Program-made: the position numbers and the translations under genes
Shown here: in pieces, positions 38,461-47,864 of the stretch
Layout: the number at the start of each line of letters is the position of its first letter
Numbering within the stretch: the first letter of the stretch is position 1
Notes under the pieces: generated by a model
What the model saw: the letters and a program-made list of their open reading frames with translations, nothing else
Told to the model about the DNA's origin: nothing
Databases searched by the model: none
DNA from: Geothrix rubra
Lineage (GTDB): Bacteria; Acidobacteriota; Holophagae; Holophagales; Holophagaceae
DNA length: 64,000 bases
Direction of reading: 5' to 3'
Assembly: GCF_030268065.1 (NCBI RefSeq)
Contig: NZ_BSDD01000001.1
Coordinates: forward strand, 496,001-560,000

Positions 38461-39492
38461 ATGAAAGCCCTGGTGAAGGCCAAGCGCGAGGAAGGCATCT
38501 GGATGGACGATGTGCCGATGCCGGAAGTCGGACCCAACGATGTGCTGATCCGGGTCCACAAGAGCGCCATCTGCGGCACCGACGTCCACATCTACAACTG
38601 GGACGAGTGGGCGCAGAAGACCATTCCCGTGCCCATGGTGGTGGGCCACGAGTACTTCGGGGTCATCGAGGCCGTGGGCGCCGAGGTCGAGGGCTACAAG
38701 CCCGGCGACCGCGTCAGCGGCGAGGGGCACATCACCTGCGGCCACTGCCGGAACTGCCGGGCGGGCAAGCGCCACCTCTGCCGCAACACCGTGGGCGTGG
38801 GCGTGAACCGCACCGGCTCCTTCGCCGAGTACCTGTCCATCCCGGCCTTCAACGTGTTCAAGGTGCCGGACAACGTGCCGGGCGAGGTGGCCTCCATCTT
38901 CGACCCCTACGGCAACGCCGCCCACACGGCCCTCAGCTTCGACATGGTGGGGGAGGACGTGCTCATCACCGGCGCCGGCCCCATCGGCATCATGGCCGTG
39001 GCCATCGCCAAGCATGTGGGCGCCCGCAATGTCGTGATCACGGACGTGAACGAGTACCGCCTCTCCCTGGCCCGGAAGATGGGCGCCACCCTGGCGGTGA
39101 ACCCGAAGGAGAAGGACCTGCCCGCCGTCATGAAGGAACTCGGCATGACCGAGGGGTTCGACGTGGGCCTGGAGATGAGCGGCAACCGCAACGCCTTCGA
39201 GTCGATGCTCGAGGCCATGCACCACGGGGGCCGGGTGGCCCTGCTGGGCATCCTCCCCGGCGACTGCGCCGTGGACTGGAGTCAGGTGATCTTCAAGGGC
39301 CTCCTCCTCAAGGGGATCTATGGCCGGGAGATGTTCGAGACGTGGTACAAGATGGCCGCCATGATCCAGTCCGGGCTGGACATCACCCCCGTCATCACGC
39401 ACCGCTTCGGCATCGACGACTTCCAGAAGGGCTTCGACGCCATGCGCAGCGGGCAGAGCGGGAAGGTGATCCTGGATTGGGGCGTGAAGTAG
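38461..39492 (+). CDS. tdh: L-threonine 3-dehydrogenase
   Basis: A 343-residue zinc-dependent medium-chain dehydrogenase. It oxidises threonine to 2-amino-3-ketobutyrate with NAD+, feeding Kbl. Visible: the catalytic Cys/His set ([29 protein letters not shown]), the structural zinc lobe [15 protein letters not shown], and the NAD-binding loop [15 protein letters not shown]. The length fits Tdh. The ATG at 38461 follows GGAGGG; an upstream in-frame ATG at 38440 lacks a binding site. It diverges from asnB. Confidence 0.96.
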   Translation: MKALVKAKREEGIWMDDVPMPEVGPNDVLIRVHKSAICGTDVHIYNWDEWAQKTIPVPMVVGHEYFGVIEAVGAEVEGYKPGDRVSGEGHITCGHCRNCRAGKRHLCRNTVGVGVNRTGSFAEYLSIPAFNVFKVPDNVPGEVASIFDPYGNAAHTALSFDMVGEDVLITGAGPIGIMAVAIAKHVGARNVVITDVNEYRLSLARKMGATLAVNPKEKDLPAVMKELGMTEGFDVGLEMSGNRNAFESMLEAMHHGGRVALLGILPGDCAVDWSQVIFKGLLLKGIYGREMFETWYKMAAMIQSGLDITPVITHRFGIDDFQKGFDAMRSGQSGKVILDWGVK

Positions 39493-39513
39493 TTATTCAC
39501 ACAAAGCCACCGA

Positions 39514-39540
39514 CAAAATGCGGCCCATGGCCGCATTTTG
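39514..39540. terminator. Palindromic terminator between tdh and the convergent lipoprotein gene
   Basis: An 11-bp perfect stem CAAAATGCGGC with GCCGCATTTTG (loop CCATG) lies 21 bases after the tdh stop. The arms carry A4 and T4 at their outer ends, so it can terminate transcription from both sides. Confidence 0.85.
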
Positions 39541-39544
39541 CTAA

Positions 39545-39574
39545 CTGCGCGCGTATGCGCGCAGCCTGAGGCTG
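39545..39574. repeat. Two more overlapping hairpins behind the tdh terminator
   Basis: CTGCGCGC-GTAT-GCGCGCAG (39545-39564) and CAGCC-TGA-GGCTG (39562-39574) follow directly on the terminator at 39514. Three hairpins in a row fill the 95 bases between the convergent genes. Confidence 0.75.
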
Positions 39575-39587
39575 GGTGACTGGAACC

Positions 39588-40211
39588 TCAACGGACGGGC
39601 TGCGGCTGGGGGATGGGCGGGAAGGCCCGTTCGTCGATGGGTTCCCCGTCCTGGAGGAGGATGTCGGCGGCGGCCCCGTCGCCCCCGGGCTTGAGGTCCG
39701 TGCCGAGGCAGGCCAGGTAGTAGCTCTCGAGCTTGGTATTGAACCGCTGGCGGACGGGGCCCCGCTTCACCTGGACATCCTCGATGGGCTTGGGGACGAA
39801 GGCCCGGTAGAAGAAGGGATGCTTCCATGGCGTCTCGGGCACCTGGTCGAGGTATTCGGGCACCAGGTCCTGCAGGCTGCCGGGGTACTCGCCCTTCTTG
39901 CCCCGGTACCGGGTGAGGGCGTCGGCGATGCGGCGCATGGCGGCGCGCACCTGCTTCTGGCGGTCCGCCTGGTCACGGGCCACGAAGGCGTCCAGGAGGA
40001 ACAGGTCGCGGCGGGCCTGCTGGGCGGCATCGCTGTCGGGGTATTGCTGGGTGAGCTGCCGCATCATGGCCCGGGCCTCGAGGCTCCGCCCTTCCAGGTT
40101 CAGCCTGCGGGCCTCCTCGTAGATGTTGGCGGGCAGGCGCGGATCCTCCGAACTGCAGCCGGCCAGCAGCGCCAGGAGGGCGAGAACGGGAGCGAATCGG
40201 GCCCTGAGCAT
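39588..40211 (-). CDS. Lipoprotein with TPR-like and GspG-like C-terminal region
   Basis: A 207-residue lipoprotein. The signal peptide has lipobox LAGC at residues about 16-19, so it is tethered to a membrane. Residues about 27-75 look like a TPR pair (NIYEEARRLNLEGRSLEARAMMR, YPDSDAAQQARRDLF). The C-terminal part, ALTRYRGKKGEYPGSLQDLVPEYLDQVPETPW, resembles the globular end of type II secretion pseudopilin GspG. It may bridge an outer-membrane or pilus function. No partner lies adjacent; the next gene is uridine kinase on the other strand. Confidence 0.75.
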   Translation of the reverse strand: MLRARFAPVLALLALLAGCSSEDPRLPANIYEEARRLNLEGRSLEARAMMRQLTQQYPDSDAAQQARRDLFLLDAFVARDQADRQKQVRAAMRRIADALTRYRGKKGEYPGSLQDLVPEYLDQVPETPWKHPFFYRAFVPKPIEDVQVKRGPVRQRFNTKLESYYLACLGTDLKPGGDGAAADILLQDGEPIDERAFPPIPQPQPVR

Positions 40212-40271
40212 GGCCGAACCATAGCAGAGGGGCGGCGCCGCTTGAAGTAGGATGGAACGGGGGAGGGGCTC

Positions 40272-40925
40272 ATGTCGGACAGACCCATGCTGGTGGGCAT
40301 CGTGGGAGGGTCCGGCAGCGGGAAGACCTCCGTGGCCGTGGAACTGGTGAAGCGCCTGAAGCGCCGGGGCGTGGCGCCCCTGCTTCTGGACATGGATGCC
40401 TACTATGCGCCGCTGGAGGTGGTGAAGGGGCGCTTCGGCGATCGGCCCATCAACTGGGACCATCCCCATGCCTTCGACCTGGAGCTGATGGCGGCCCACC
40501 TGTCCTCGCTGCATCAGGGGAATCCCATCCGGAAGCCCCGGTACGACTTCACGATTTCCGACCGGACCGGCTGGGAGGAGCCCATCCCCCCCGGCAAGGT
40601 GGTCATCCTGGAGGGCCTGCTCCTCTTCGCGCTCCCGGAGCTCCGGGACCAGCTCGACGCGCGGATCTTCGTGGACACCGACGCCGACATCCGCATCCTC
40701 CGCCGCATCCGCCGGGACACCCGGGAGCGGGGCCGGAGCCTGGAGAGCGTCATGGAGCAGTACGAGCAGAGCGTCCGCCCCATGCACCTCGAGTTCGTGG
40801 AGCCGAGCAAGCGGTGGGCGGATCTCATCGTCCCCACCGGGGTGGAGAACCGCACCGCCCTGGACATGATCGTCAACCACGTCTGCGGGCGGGTCCTCGG
40901 GAGCGAGGAGGGGGCTCGTGTTTGA
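40272..40925 (+). CDS. udk: Uridine kinase
   Basis: A 217-residue P-loop kinase that phosphorylates uridine and cytidine with ATP or GTP in pyrimidine salvage. Seen: Walker A VGGSGSGKTSVA near residues 11-20, LLDMDAYYAPL, the substrate loop NWDHPHAFDLELM, PRYDFTISDR and the lid VDTDADIRILRRIRRDTRERGR. The length fits Udk. Its TGA overlaps the GTG start of the rhodanese gene by 8 bases, which starts a plus-strand operon running to the polyprenyl synthase. Confidence 0.93.
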   Translation: MSDRPMLVGIVGGSGSGKTSVAVELVKRLKRRGVAPLLLDMDAYYAPLEVVKGRFGDRPINWDHPHAFDLELMAAHLSSLHQGNPIRKPRYDFTISDRTGWEEPIPPGKVVILEGLLLFALPELRDQLDARIFVDTDADIRILRRIRRDTRERGRSLESVMEQYEQSVRPMHLEFVEPSKRWADLIVPTGVENRTALDMIVNHVCGRVLGSEEGARV

Positions 40926-41238
40926 CGCTGGCGTCAACCTCGCCCCGGAGGCCTTCCGCGACCTCGATCCGGACCAGGTGCAGATCCTGGATGTCCGGGA
41001 ACCCTGGGAGTTCGCGCTGGTCCGGCTCCCCGGGGCGCGGCTCATCCCCCTGGGGGAGCTGGCCGATCGGGCGGGGGAGCTGGACCCCTCCCGGCCGGTG
41101 GCGGCCTACTGCCACCATGGAGTCCGCAGCCGCTACGCCCTGGCCATCCTGCGCGACCTGGGCTTCGCGCAGGTCGCGCACCTGAGCGGCGGGATCGACG
41201 CCTTCAGCCGTCTGGACCCCTCGGTGACGAGGTACTGA
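40918..41238 (+). CDS. Rhodanese-domain protein
   Basis: A 106-residue single rhodanese fold. The active-site loop reads CHHGVRS (Cys near residue 64), with the usual ILDVREPWEFALV start and HLSGGIDAFSR end. It would transfer sulfane sulfur, for example from persulfide to a thiol or acceptor protein. The GTG start at 40918 overlaps the preceding kinase gene by 8 bases, and its stop shares one base with the next ATG, so expression is coupled. Substrate unknown. Confidence 0.9.
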   Translation: MFDAGVNLAPEAFRDLDPDQVQILDVREPWEFALVRLPGARLIPLGELADRAGELDPSRPVAAYCHHGVRSRYALAILRDLGFAQVAHLSGGIDAFSRLDPSVTRY

Positions 41239-41843
41239 TGCGCCTGCTCCACCGTCATCCCCAGGGCTTCGATCCTTCCCGGCCCTGGATCCAGGAGGAG
41301 GAACGCGCCCGCCAGGATTCCCGGATCTTCCGTCAGGTGGTGGCCCGGCGGAGAAGCCCCCATACGGGACGGACCCACGAGTTCTACCGGCTCCAGGGAC
41401 CGGACTGGGTGAACGTGGTGGCCTTCACGGAGGCCGGAGAACTGCTGGTGGTAGAGCAGTTCCGCCACGGGATCGATGCACCGACGCTGGAGATCCCCGG
41501 GGGTGGCTGCGACCCCGGCGAGGACCCCCTGACCGCCGCCCGACGGGAGCTGCGGGAGGAGACGGGGCACGACACGGAACAGTGGATCCCCCTGGGGTCC
41601 TGCACGCCGAATCCGGCCACCCAGGACAACCGCTGCCACAGCTTCCTGGCCCTCGGCTGCGCCCCTGAGAGTGAACTCGACCTGGATCCCGCCGAGGAAC
41701 TGCAGGTCTGGGCCTGCCGCTGGCAGGACTGGCAGGCGCGGATGCGCCGGGGGGAGATCCACCATGCCCTCGTGCTGTCGGCCTTCCAGCTGCTCAGCCT
41801 GTGGGAGGGGTGGCCGGAACTGCGCCGGAGCCTGGAAGGCTGA
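41238..41843 (+). CDS. Nudix hydrolase, ADP-ribose pyrophosphatase-like
   Basis: A 201-residue Nudix protein. The Nudix box is GGGCDPGEDPLTAARRELREETGH (residues about 95-118) and the preceding phrase LLVVEQFRHGIDAPTLEIPG is typical of ADP-ribose pyrophosphatases. A C-terminal tail carries several Trp residues (VWACRWQDWQARMRRGE). It would hydrolyse ADP-ribose or a related nucleoside diphosphate sugar. The ATG overlaps the rhodanese stop (TGATG). Substrate assignment is by motif only. Confidence 0.88.
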   Translation: MRLLHRHPQGFDPSRPWIQEEERARQDSRIFRQVVARRRSPHTGRTHEFYRLQGPDWVNVVAFTEAGELLVVEQFRHGIDAPTLEIPGGGCDPGEDPLTAARRELREETGHDTEQWIPLGSCTPNPATQDNRCHSFLALGCAPESELDLDPAEELQVWACRWQDWQARMRRGEIHHALVLSAFQLLSLWEGWPELRRSLEG

Positions 41844-41882
41844 TCGGTTAGGCTATAGGACAATCCGGTATGGGAGGGAATG

Positions 41883-42380
41883 ATGGCCAGCGAATGCTCC
41901 TTTGACGTGGTGTGCAAAGTGGATCTGGACGAGGTGAAGAACGCCCTGTCCCAGGCCATGAAGGAGATCGGCCAGCGGTACGACTTCAAGGGCTCGGTCT
42001 CGAAGATCGAGCTCAAGGACGACAAGGTGCTGGTGCTCACCAGCGACGACGAGGTGAAGCTGAAGGCGGTCATCGACGTGCTTCAGACCAAGCTGCACAA
42101 GCGCGGTGTGAGCATCCGGAGCATGGTCTACGGCAAGATCGAGGCGGCGGCCAAGGGCAGCGTCCGCCAGGAGGTCACGATCCAGCAGGGGATTCCCGTG
42201 GAGAAGGCCAAGGGGCTCATCAAGGCCGTCAAGGACGCCAAGATCAAGGTCCAGGCCAGCATCCAGGGCGACCAGCTCCGGGTGAGCGGCAAGAGCCGGG
42301 ACGACCTGCAGGAGGTCATCGCCCTTTTCAAGAAGGATGACCAGGGCCTGGACCTGCAGTTCACCAACTACCGGGGCTGA
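41883..42380 (+). CDS. YajQ-family nucleotide-binding protein
   Basis: A 165-residue protein. It starts ASECSFDVVCKVDLDEVKNAL, with IGQRYDFKGS and KLHKRGVSIRSM later, all signatures of YajQ. Family members bind nucleotides (ATP, GTP, tRNA) and in Xanthomonas act as a c-di-GMP effector; which applies here is unclear, though c-di-GMP proteins are common in this window. I start at ATG 41883 because GGAGG has better spacing than for the ATG 3 bases earlier. The gene ends 1 base before the GTG of the polyprenyl synthase. Confidence 0.93.
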   Translation: MASECSFDVVCKVDLDEVKNALSQAMKEIGQRYDFKGSVSKIELKDDKVLVLTSDDEVKLKAVIDVLQTKLHKRGVSIRSMVYGKIEAAAKGSVRQEVTIQQGIPVEKAKGLIKAVKDAKIKVQASIQGDQLRVSGKSRDDLQEVIALFKKDDQGLDLQFTNYRG

Positions 42381-42381
42381 C

Positions 42382-43377
42382 GTGGCTCGACTCGACCTCT
42401 CCCGCTACTTCCTCCCCATCGCGCCGAAGCTGGCGGGCGTGGAGGCCGAGCTGCAGCGGATCCTCCAGAGTGACGTGGAGGTGGTCCAGAAGCTGGCGGA
42501 CCACGTCCGGGGCGGGCAGGGGAAGCGCCTCCGCCCGGCCCTCGTGATGCTGTCCTCACGGTTCTGCGGTGTCCCCGACGACGAGGATGTGCGGTTCGGA
42601 GCCGTCTTCGAGCTGATCCACACCGCCACCCTGGTCCACGATGATGTCATCGACCACGCCCAGCTCCGCCGCGGGATGCCGACCCTCAACCGCCTCTGGG
42701 GCAACACGCTCACGGTGCTTTTCGGGGACCTTCTCTACCTGGTCGCCATGAGCGAGGCCATCGCGGGTCGGAGCTGGCGGATGATGGAGATCTTCGCCGA
42801 GGTCACCACCCGCATGATCGAGGGCGAGCTCATCCAGAACGATGTGCTCTTCAAGCTGGACACCAGCCGCAAGGACTACTTCGACATCCAGGAACGCAAG
42901 ACGGCCCTGCTGTTCAGCGGGTGCACCGAGACGGGCGCGGTCCTCACCGGCCGGGACCAGGACGAATGCGCGGCCATGAGGGAATACGGCCTGGAGGTCG
43001 GTCGGGCCTTCCAGCTCGTGGACGACCTCCTGGACTACACCGCCACCAGCGAGGAACTGGGCAAGCCGGCCTTCAGCGACCTCCGGGAGGGGAAGCTCAC
43101 CCTGCCCATGCTCACCCTGCTGGAACGGGCCCCGGACGAGGTCCGATCCCTGATCCGGACCATCTGGGACCGGGGCGAGGAGGTGCCCATCCCCGAGGCC
43201 GAGGAGCAGGCCCTCCGCGCCCTCATCGCCCGCCACGATGCCCTGGCCGAGACCCGGGACCTGGCGCTGACGGCCTCGCGGAATGCCGTGGCGCGCCTCG
43301 CGGAGGTCCGGGGGCACGCGGAGACGGGGGCCCTCCTCCGTGAGATCCCCGAGGCGCTGTTGTCCCGCAGCAGGTGA
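42382..43377 (+). CDS. Polyprenyl diphosphate synthase
   Basis: A 331-residue trans-isoprenyl diphosphate synthase. The two Asp-rich motifs are LVHDDVIDHAQLRRG (about residues 75-90) and LVDDLLDYTATSEELGKPAFSDLREGKLT (about 210-240). GGQGKRLRPALV binds the homoallylic diphosphate. It elongates farnesyl or geranylgeranyl diphosphate, probably to the octa- or longer prenyl tail of the respiratory quinone. The GTG at 42382 is 1 base after the YajQ stop. The chain length is inferred from the lack of bulky residues next to the first motif, so it is tentative. Confidence 0.92.
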   Translation: MARLDLSRYFLPIAPKLAGVEAELQRILQSDVEVVQKLADHVRGGQGKRLRPALVMLSSRFCGVPDDEDVRFGAVFELIHTATLVHDDVIDHAQLRRGMPTLNRLWGNTLTVLFGDLLYLVAMSEAIAGRSWRMMEIFAEVTTRMIEGELIQNDVLFKLDTSRKDYFDIQERKTALLFSGCTETGAVLTGRDQDECAAMREYGLEVGRAFQLVDDLLDYTATSEELGKPAFSDLREGKLTLPMLTLLERAPDEVRSLIRTIWDRGEEVPIPEAEEQALRALIARHDALAETRDLALTASRNAVARLAEVRGHAETGALLREIPEALLSRSR

Positions 43378-43389
43378 CGGCCGCCGCCC

Positions 43390-44745
43390 TCAATCCGCCA
43401 GCCCATCCATGAGTCGCTGGAACCGGGGATGGGACCGGATGGCATCGAGATCCCCGTCATGGAGGAACCAGTTCCGCTGGGTGAGTCCGGCCGCGACGGC
43501 CCGCTCCAGGCAATCCAGGGCCTCCCCGGGATCGCCGGCCAGGGCGTGGATGCAGCCCAGGTTGTAGAGCAGCATGGGGTCGTCGGGATCCATGCTGCGG
43601 GCCATCCGGGCCCAGGCCAGGCCCTTCTCCCGTTCACCCAGGGCCACGAGGGCATTGGCCCCGAGGTAGCGGGCCCGCACGTCGTCGGGTGCGCGTTCCA
43701 GCCGCTCCTCCACGAGGGTGAGCCCCTTCCGCCGGGCCGCCTCGGCCTCGTCCTCCACCCCGAGGCTGTGATAGACCTGGGCCACCAGCAGGATGGCCTG
43801 GAAATCCTCCGGGCGCAGCGCTGCGGCCCACTCGAAGTACTCGACAGCCCGTTCGGGTTTCCCCGCGGCAAGGCAATGGCGGGCGTAGAAGTAGGCGGCC
43901 TCGTAGAGATTCGGATCCAGACGCAGGGCAGTCTCGAAGGCTTCTTCGGCCTCCTCGGTCCGGCCCGCGGCGGAGAGGGCGACGCCCCTGGAGGCGTGGG
44001 CCTCGGCCAGGTCCGGATCGAGCTCCAGGGCCTTCCGGCTGCAGGATTCGGCCAGTTCCCGCTGGGGTTCGGTGCGCTCGATGTAGATGTAGGCGTAGGC
44101 GGCGGCATTGGCGAGGCCGGCCCAGGCAGGGGCGTAGCCGGGGTCCAGGTCCAGGGCGCGCCGGAACATCTCGGCGGCGAAGCCCATGCCCCGGCGATTG
44201 AACCGGTAGTAGTAGTGCCTCCCGCGGAGGTAGTAGCCGTAGGCCTCGAGCGCCACGGGTCGCCTTGGCCGGAAGGAGGCGGACAGGCTCAGTGCGGACG
44301 CCGCGCCGCGGGCGGTGTCCTCCAGGGCGGCGAAGAGATCCTTCCGTTCGAAGGCGCGGGTCTCGGACCAGAGTTCCCGTCCCGAGGCCACGTCGACCAG
44401 TTCCGTCTTCAGGACCAGGCGGCCCTCGCCCTCCAGGAGGGAACCTCCCAGGACGGCATCCGCGTGGAGTCGGCGCCCCGCTTCGGCGAGGGGAAGGCCC
44501 GCCCCCCCGTAGAGGAAGGAGGTGGTCCGGGAGATGGTCCTCAGGCCCTCCACCTGGTTCAGGGCCTGGATCAGCTCCTCGGCGATCCCCTCGGCGAGGG
44601 GGGCGTCCCCGTTCTCCCGGCGCAGGTCCAGGAAGGGGAGGACCGCCACCGCGGGCAGGTGCCTGCGGGACTTCGGCGGCAGCGGGGCACGCTCGGTCAC
44701 CGTGGTTCGGCGGGTTGTGGGATGCCTTCCGGCTTTCGTGGTCAT
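43390..44745 (-). CDS. TolB-like N-terminal domain protein with TPR array
   Basis: A 451-residue protein. A basic N-terminus (PPKSRRHLPAVAVLPFLDL) begins a TolB/FlgO-like nucleotide or protein-binding domain (about residues 30-150, LAEGIAEELIQALNQVEGL). From about residue 195 on come TPR repeats (AEMFRRALDLDPGYAPAW, EEAFETALRLDPNLYEAA, AWARMARSMDPDDPMLL). In related proteins this unit follows an adenylate-cyclase or winged-helix domain; here no such domain is fused. The ATG at 44745 has GGAGGT upstream. No signal peptide. It may serve as a protein scaffold; function not known. Confidence 0.8.
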   Translation of the reverse strand: MTTKAGRHPTTRRTTVTERAPLPPKSRRHLPAVAVLPFLDLRRENGDAPLAEGIAEELIQALNQVEGLRTISRTTSFLYGGAGLPLAEAGRRLHADAVLGGSLLEGEGRLVLKTELVDVASGRELWSETRAFERKDLFAALEDTARGAASALSLSASFRPRRPVALEAYGYYLRGRHYYYRFNRRGMGFAAEMFRRALDLDPGYAPAWAGLANAAAYAYIYIERTEPQRELAESCSRKALELDPDLAEAHASRGVALSAAGRTEEAEEAFETALRLDPNLYEAAYFYARHCLAAGKPERAVEYFEWAAALRPEDFQAILLVAQVYHSLGVEDEAEAARRKGLTLVEERLERAPDDVRARYLGANALVALGEREKGLAWARMARSMDPDDPMLLYNLGCIHALAGDPGEALDCLERAVAAGLTQRNWFLHDGDLDAIRSHPRFQRLMDGLAD

Positions 44746-44942
44746 GTCCCACCTCCGGGTGGATCTCAATGGGCACGCCGCCCCGGGGCCAGGGGCTGCT
44801 CCCAGGACCCGCCCGCGCCCAGGAACGGGAACGGAACGCGACGGGCAGGTGGGATGACATGCCGGGATCACCCGGAGGTGGTATCCAGGATGGGATGCCC
44901 CCGGCCTCGCGCAAGGGCAAGACTGGGCCAGGCGCGGACCGG

Positions 44943-46538
44943 TCAGCCGTCGACCTCTCCCAGGCGCAGGTCGAAGGGGATGCCGGCCCGCTTGCAGGCG
45001 GCGATGAAGCTCTCCTTGTCCGGGCACTTGAGGTAGGCCTCCATGGGCTCCACCTTCTTCGCCTGGATGAGTTCCACCAGGGCGTCGTTCATGAGGCGCT
45101 GGCCATAGCTGCGGCCCGTCTGCATGGCGCTGGGGATCTGGAAGTTCTTCCCCTCGCGGATGAGGTTGGCGATGGCCGGGCTGATGAAGAGGGTCTCCAG
45201 GGCGGCGATGCGCCCCCCTCCGATCTTCTTGAGCAGGGTCTGGCTCACCACGCACTTCAGGGCGTCCGCCAGCATCACCCGGATCTGCTGCTGCCGGTCG
45301 CTGGGGAACTGGTCCACGATGCGGTCGATGGTGCCGATGGCGCTGGAGGTGTGGAGGGTGCCGAAGACCAGGTGGCCCGTGACGGCGGTCTCGAGGGCGA
45401 TGGCGATGGTCTCGAGGTCGCGCATCTCGCCCACCAGGACGATGTCAGGGTCCTCGCGGAGGGCGGCCCGGAGGCCCGTCTTGAAGCTCTCCGTATGGGT
45501 GCCGACCTCGCGCTGATTCACCAGGCACCCCTTGCGGGGATGCACGAACTCGATGGGATCCTCGATGGTGAGGATGTGGTCCTTCCGCTTCTGGTTGGCC
45601 AGGTCGAGGATGGCCGCCAGGGTGGTGGACTTGCCGCTGCCCGTGGGCCCGGTGACCAGGACCAGGCCCTTGGCGAGGTTGGCCAGGCGCTTCACGGGTT
45701 CGGGGATGCCCAGCTTGTCGGGATCGGGGATCTGGTTGGGGATGACGCGGCAGACGAAGGCTGGACCGACCCGGTCGCGGAAATAGTTCACGCGGAGGCG
45801 GCAGCCACCGGCCTCGAAGGCATGGGCGAAGTCGGCATCGAACCGCTCCTGGTAGCGCTCCCACATGGCCCGGGAGGCCAGGGCCTCCATCATCTCCAGC
45901 AAGGCCGCGGGGGTCATGGGGCCGAAGCCCTCCAGTTCCTTCATGTCCCCGTGGATGCGGGCCAGGGGGGGCTCATGGGAGGTGCAGTGGAGGTCCGACC
46001 CCTGCTGGGCCAGGAGGGCCGTGAAGAGGCGCTCGGCCAGGGGATGGGAGCGGGGGCCCTCCGTGTCCCGGCCATGCCTGGCCTCGGACTTGGGATGGGC
46101 ATGGCCATGGGTCGCCTTGGGTTCAACATGGGCGGGCGCGGCCTTGGGTTCCGGCTGAGCCTTGGGTTCCGGCGCGGCCTTGGGTGCCGCAGGGGCGGGC
46201 GCGGGTGCGGGGGCCGCGGGCCTGGGCCGGGCCGGGCCGAGATGCTCCACGTCGATCTGGGCGTTGTCCTTGTAGCGGCTCAGGTGCATGCGGAAGGCGT
46301 AGCCTCCGAATTCATACTCGAACTTGACCTCTCCATCCTTCTGCCAGGTTTCCTTAAGCTCGGGAGGCACCACGTCCGCGGCCAGCACGTCCACCATGAC
46401 GCCGGGCAGGGGATTGGGCAGCAGGTCCAGGGTGCCTCCGGCCCGGAGCTCCAGCCAGGGCTTGCGATCTGCCTGGAGCCGCAGGCGCACGCCCCCCTTG
46501 GGGACGAGGTGGGACAGCAGCTTGTCGAGCTGGGCCAT
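44943..46538 (-). CDS. pilT: PilT-like type IV pilus retraction ATPase with N-terminal extension
   Basis: A 531-residue protein; the PilT core occupies about residues 175-531. Walker A is TGPTGSGKSTTLAAI, Walker B region VGEMRDLETIAIALETAVTGHLVF (His box included), and the AIRNLI-like motif appears as ISPAIANLIREGKNFQIPS. Such ATPases power pilus retraction in twitching motility. Residues 1-100 form an extra domain, followed by an Ala/Pro/Lys/Glu and His-rich linker (APAPAPAAPKAAPEPKAQ) that is unusual for PilT. The ATG at 46538 has GGAG close by. No pilus genes are beside it. The extension may bind a partner such as a receptor protein. Confidence 0.9.
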   Translation of the reverse strand: MAQLDKLLSHLVPKGGVRLRLQADRKPWLELRAGGTLDLLPNPLPGVMVDVLAADVVPPELKETWQKDGEVKFEYEFGGYAFRMHLSRYKDNAQIDVEHLGPARPRPAAPAPAPAPAAPKAAPEPKAQPEPKAAPAHVEPKATHGHAHPKSEARHGRDTEGPRSHPLAERLFTALLAQQGSDLHCTSHEPPLARIHGDMKELEGFGPMTPAALLEMMEALASRAMWERYQERFDADFAHAFEAGGCRLRVNYFRDRVGPAFVCRVIPNQIPDPDKLGIPEPVKRLANLAKGLVLVTGPTGSGKSTTLAAILDLANQKRKDHILTIEDPIEFVHPRKGCLVNQREVGTHTESFKTGLRAALREDPDIVLVGEMRDLETIAIALETAVTGHLVFGTLHTSSAIGTIDRIVDQFPSDRQQQIRVMLADALKCVVSQTLLKKIGGGRIAALETLFISPAIANLIREGKNFQIPSAMQTGRSYGQRLMNDALVELIQAKKVEPMEAYLKCPDKESFIAACKRAGIPFDLRLGEVDG

Positions 46539-46662
46539 GGGGTCTCCGCGGGCTGCCCAAAGGATGCCACGGGTCACAGCGTTGGGGGTTCGGCGCCTGC
46601 GCGGGGCCCGCTAGACTGGGGGGTGGTGCGGACGCCGGTCGGCGGCCCTTTCGGGAGTCAGC

Positions 46663-47820
46663 ATGAACATCCACGAGTACCAAGCCAAGGAACTGCTCCG
46701 GCAGTACAAGGTCGCCACGCCGGACGGGAAGGTGGCCCAGGACGCCGAGGAAGCCCGCATGATCACAAAGGAGTTCGGTGGCGCCAGCGTGGTCAAGGCC
46801 CAGATCCATGCGGGCGGCCGTGGCAAGGGCGGCGGCGTGAAGTTCGCGACCGATCCCGACAAGGCCGCCGAGCTGTTCAAGGCCATGATCGGCATGCAGC
46901 TCGTCACCAAGCAGACCGGTCCCGAAGGTCGCAAGGTCCGCACCGTCTTCATCTCCAGGCCCATCGACATCGAGCGTGAGCTCTACCTGAGCTTCCTCGT
47001 GGATCGCGCCAGCAGCCGGGTGACCATCCTGGCCTCCACGGAGGGCGGCGTCGAGATCGAGGAAGTGGCCGAGAAGACCCCCGAGAAGATCGTCAAGGTC
47101 GCCATCGACCCGGCCCTGGGGCTCTCCGGCTTCCAGGCCCGCCAGGTGGCCTTCGCCCTGGGGCTCGAGGGCGACGCCTTCAAGAAGGGCGTGGTGTTCC
47201 TCCAGAACCTCTACCGCCTCTTCGTGGAGAAGGACTGCTCCATGGTCGAGATCAACCCGCTGGTGGTGACCAAGCAGGGGGACGTGACCGCCCTGGACGC
47301 CAAGATCGGCTTCGATGACAACGGCCTGGTCCGCCACCCGGATGTGCTGGCCTACCGTGACCTCAACGAGGAAGCGGAAGAGGAGGTGGAGGCCAGCAAG
47401 TACAACCTCAACTTCATCAAGCTGGATGGCAGCATCGGCTGCATGGTGAACGGCGCCGGACTGGCCATGGCCACCATGGACATCATCAAGTACGAGGGCA
47501 GCTCGCCGGCCAACTTCCTGGATGTGGGCGGCAGCGCCACCGAGGATGCGGTGAAGAACGCCTTCCGCATCATCCTGCAGGACAAGTCGGTGAAGGCCGT
47601 GCTGGTGAACATCTTCGGCGGCATCATGCGCTGCGACATCGTGGCCTCCGGCATCGTGAACGCGGCCAAGGAGATCGGCATCAAGGTGCCCGTGGTCGTG
47701 CGCCTCGAAGGCACCAATGTGGAGGAGGGGAAGAAGATCCTCGCCGCGAGCGGCCTGAACCTCATCGTCGCCGCCGATCTGAAGGACGCCGCCGAAAAGG
47801 TGGTCGCCTCCGTCAAATAG
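46663..47820 (+). CDS. sucC: Succinyl-CoA synthetase, beta subunit (ADP-forming)
   Basis: A 385-residue ATP-grasp subunit of succinate-CoA ligase. It begins [15 protein letters not shown] and has [34 protein letters not shown] and [16 protein letters not shown] (nucleotide and phosphate contacts). The enzyme makes ATP, succinate and CoA from succinyl-CoA in the TCA cycle. It is followed by sucD after 44 bases; together they form one operon. ATG 46663 is the only sensible start. Confidence 0.97.
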   Translation: MNIHEYQAKELLRQYKVATPDGKVAQDAEEARMITKEFGGASVVKAQIHAGGRGKGGGVKFATDPDKAAELFKAMIGMQLVTKQTGPEGRKVRTVFISRPIDIERELYLSFLVDRASSRVTILASTEGGVEIEEVAEKTPEKIVKVAIDPALGLSGFQARQVAFALGLEGDAFKKGVVFLQNLYRLFVEKDCSMVEINPLVVTKQGDVTALDAKIGFDDNGLVRHPDVLAYRDLNEEAEEEVEASKYNLNFIKLDGSIGCMVNGAGLAMATMDIIKYEGSSPANFLDVGGSATEDAVKNAFRIILQDKSVKAVLVNIFGGIMRCDIVASGIVNAAKEIGIKVPVVVRLEGTNVEEGKKILAASGLNLIVAADLKDAAEKVVASVK

Positions 47821-47864
47821 TCCAACCACGGAACCCAATCGATTCCATTTTCGCGAGGTATGAC

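Noticed and set aside
44746-44942. Possible regulatory RNA between the TolB/TPR gene and pilT
   Set aside because: Short inverted repeats only, no T-run or conserved motif.
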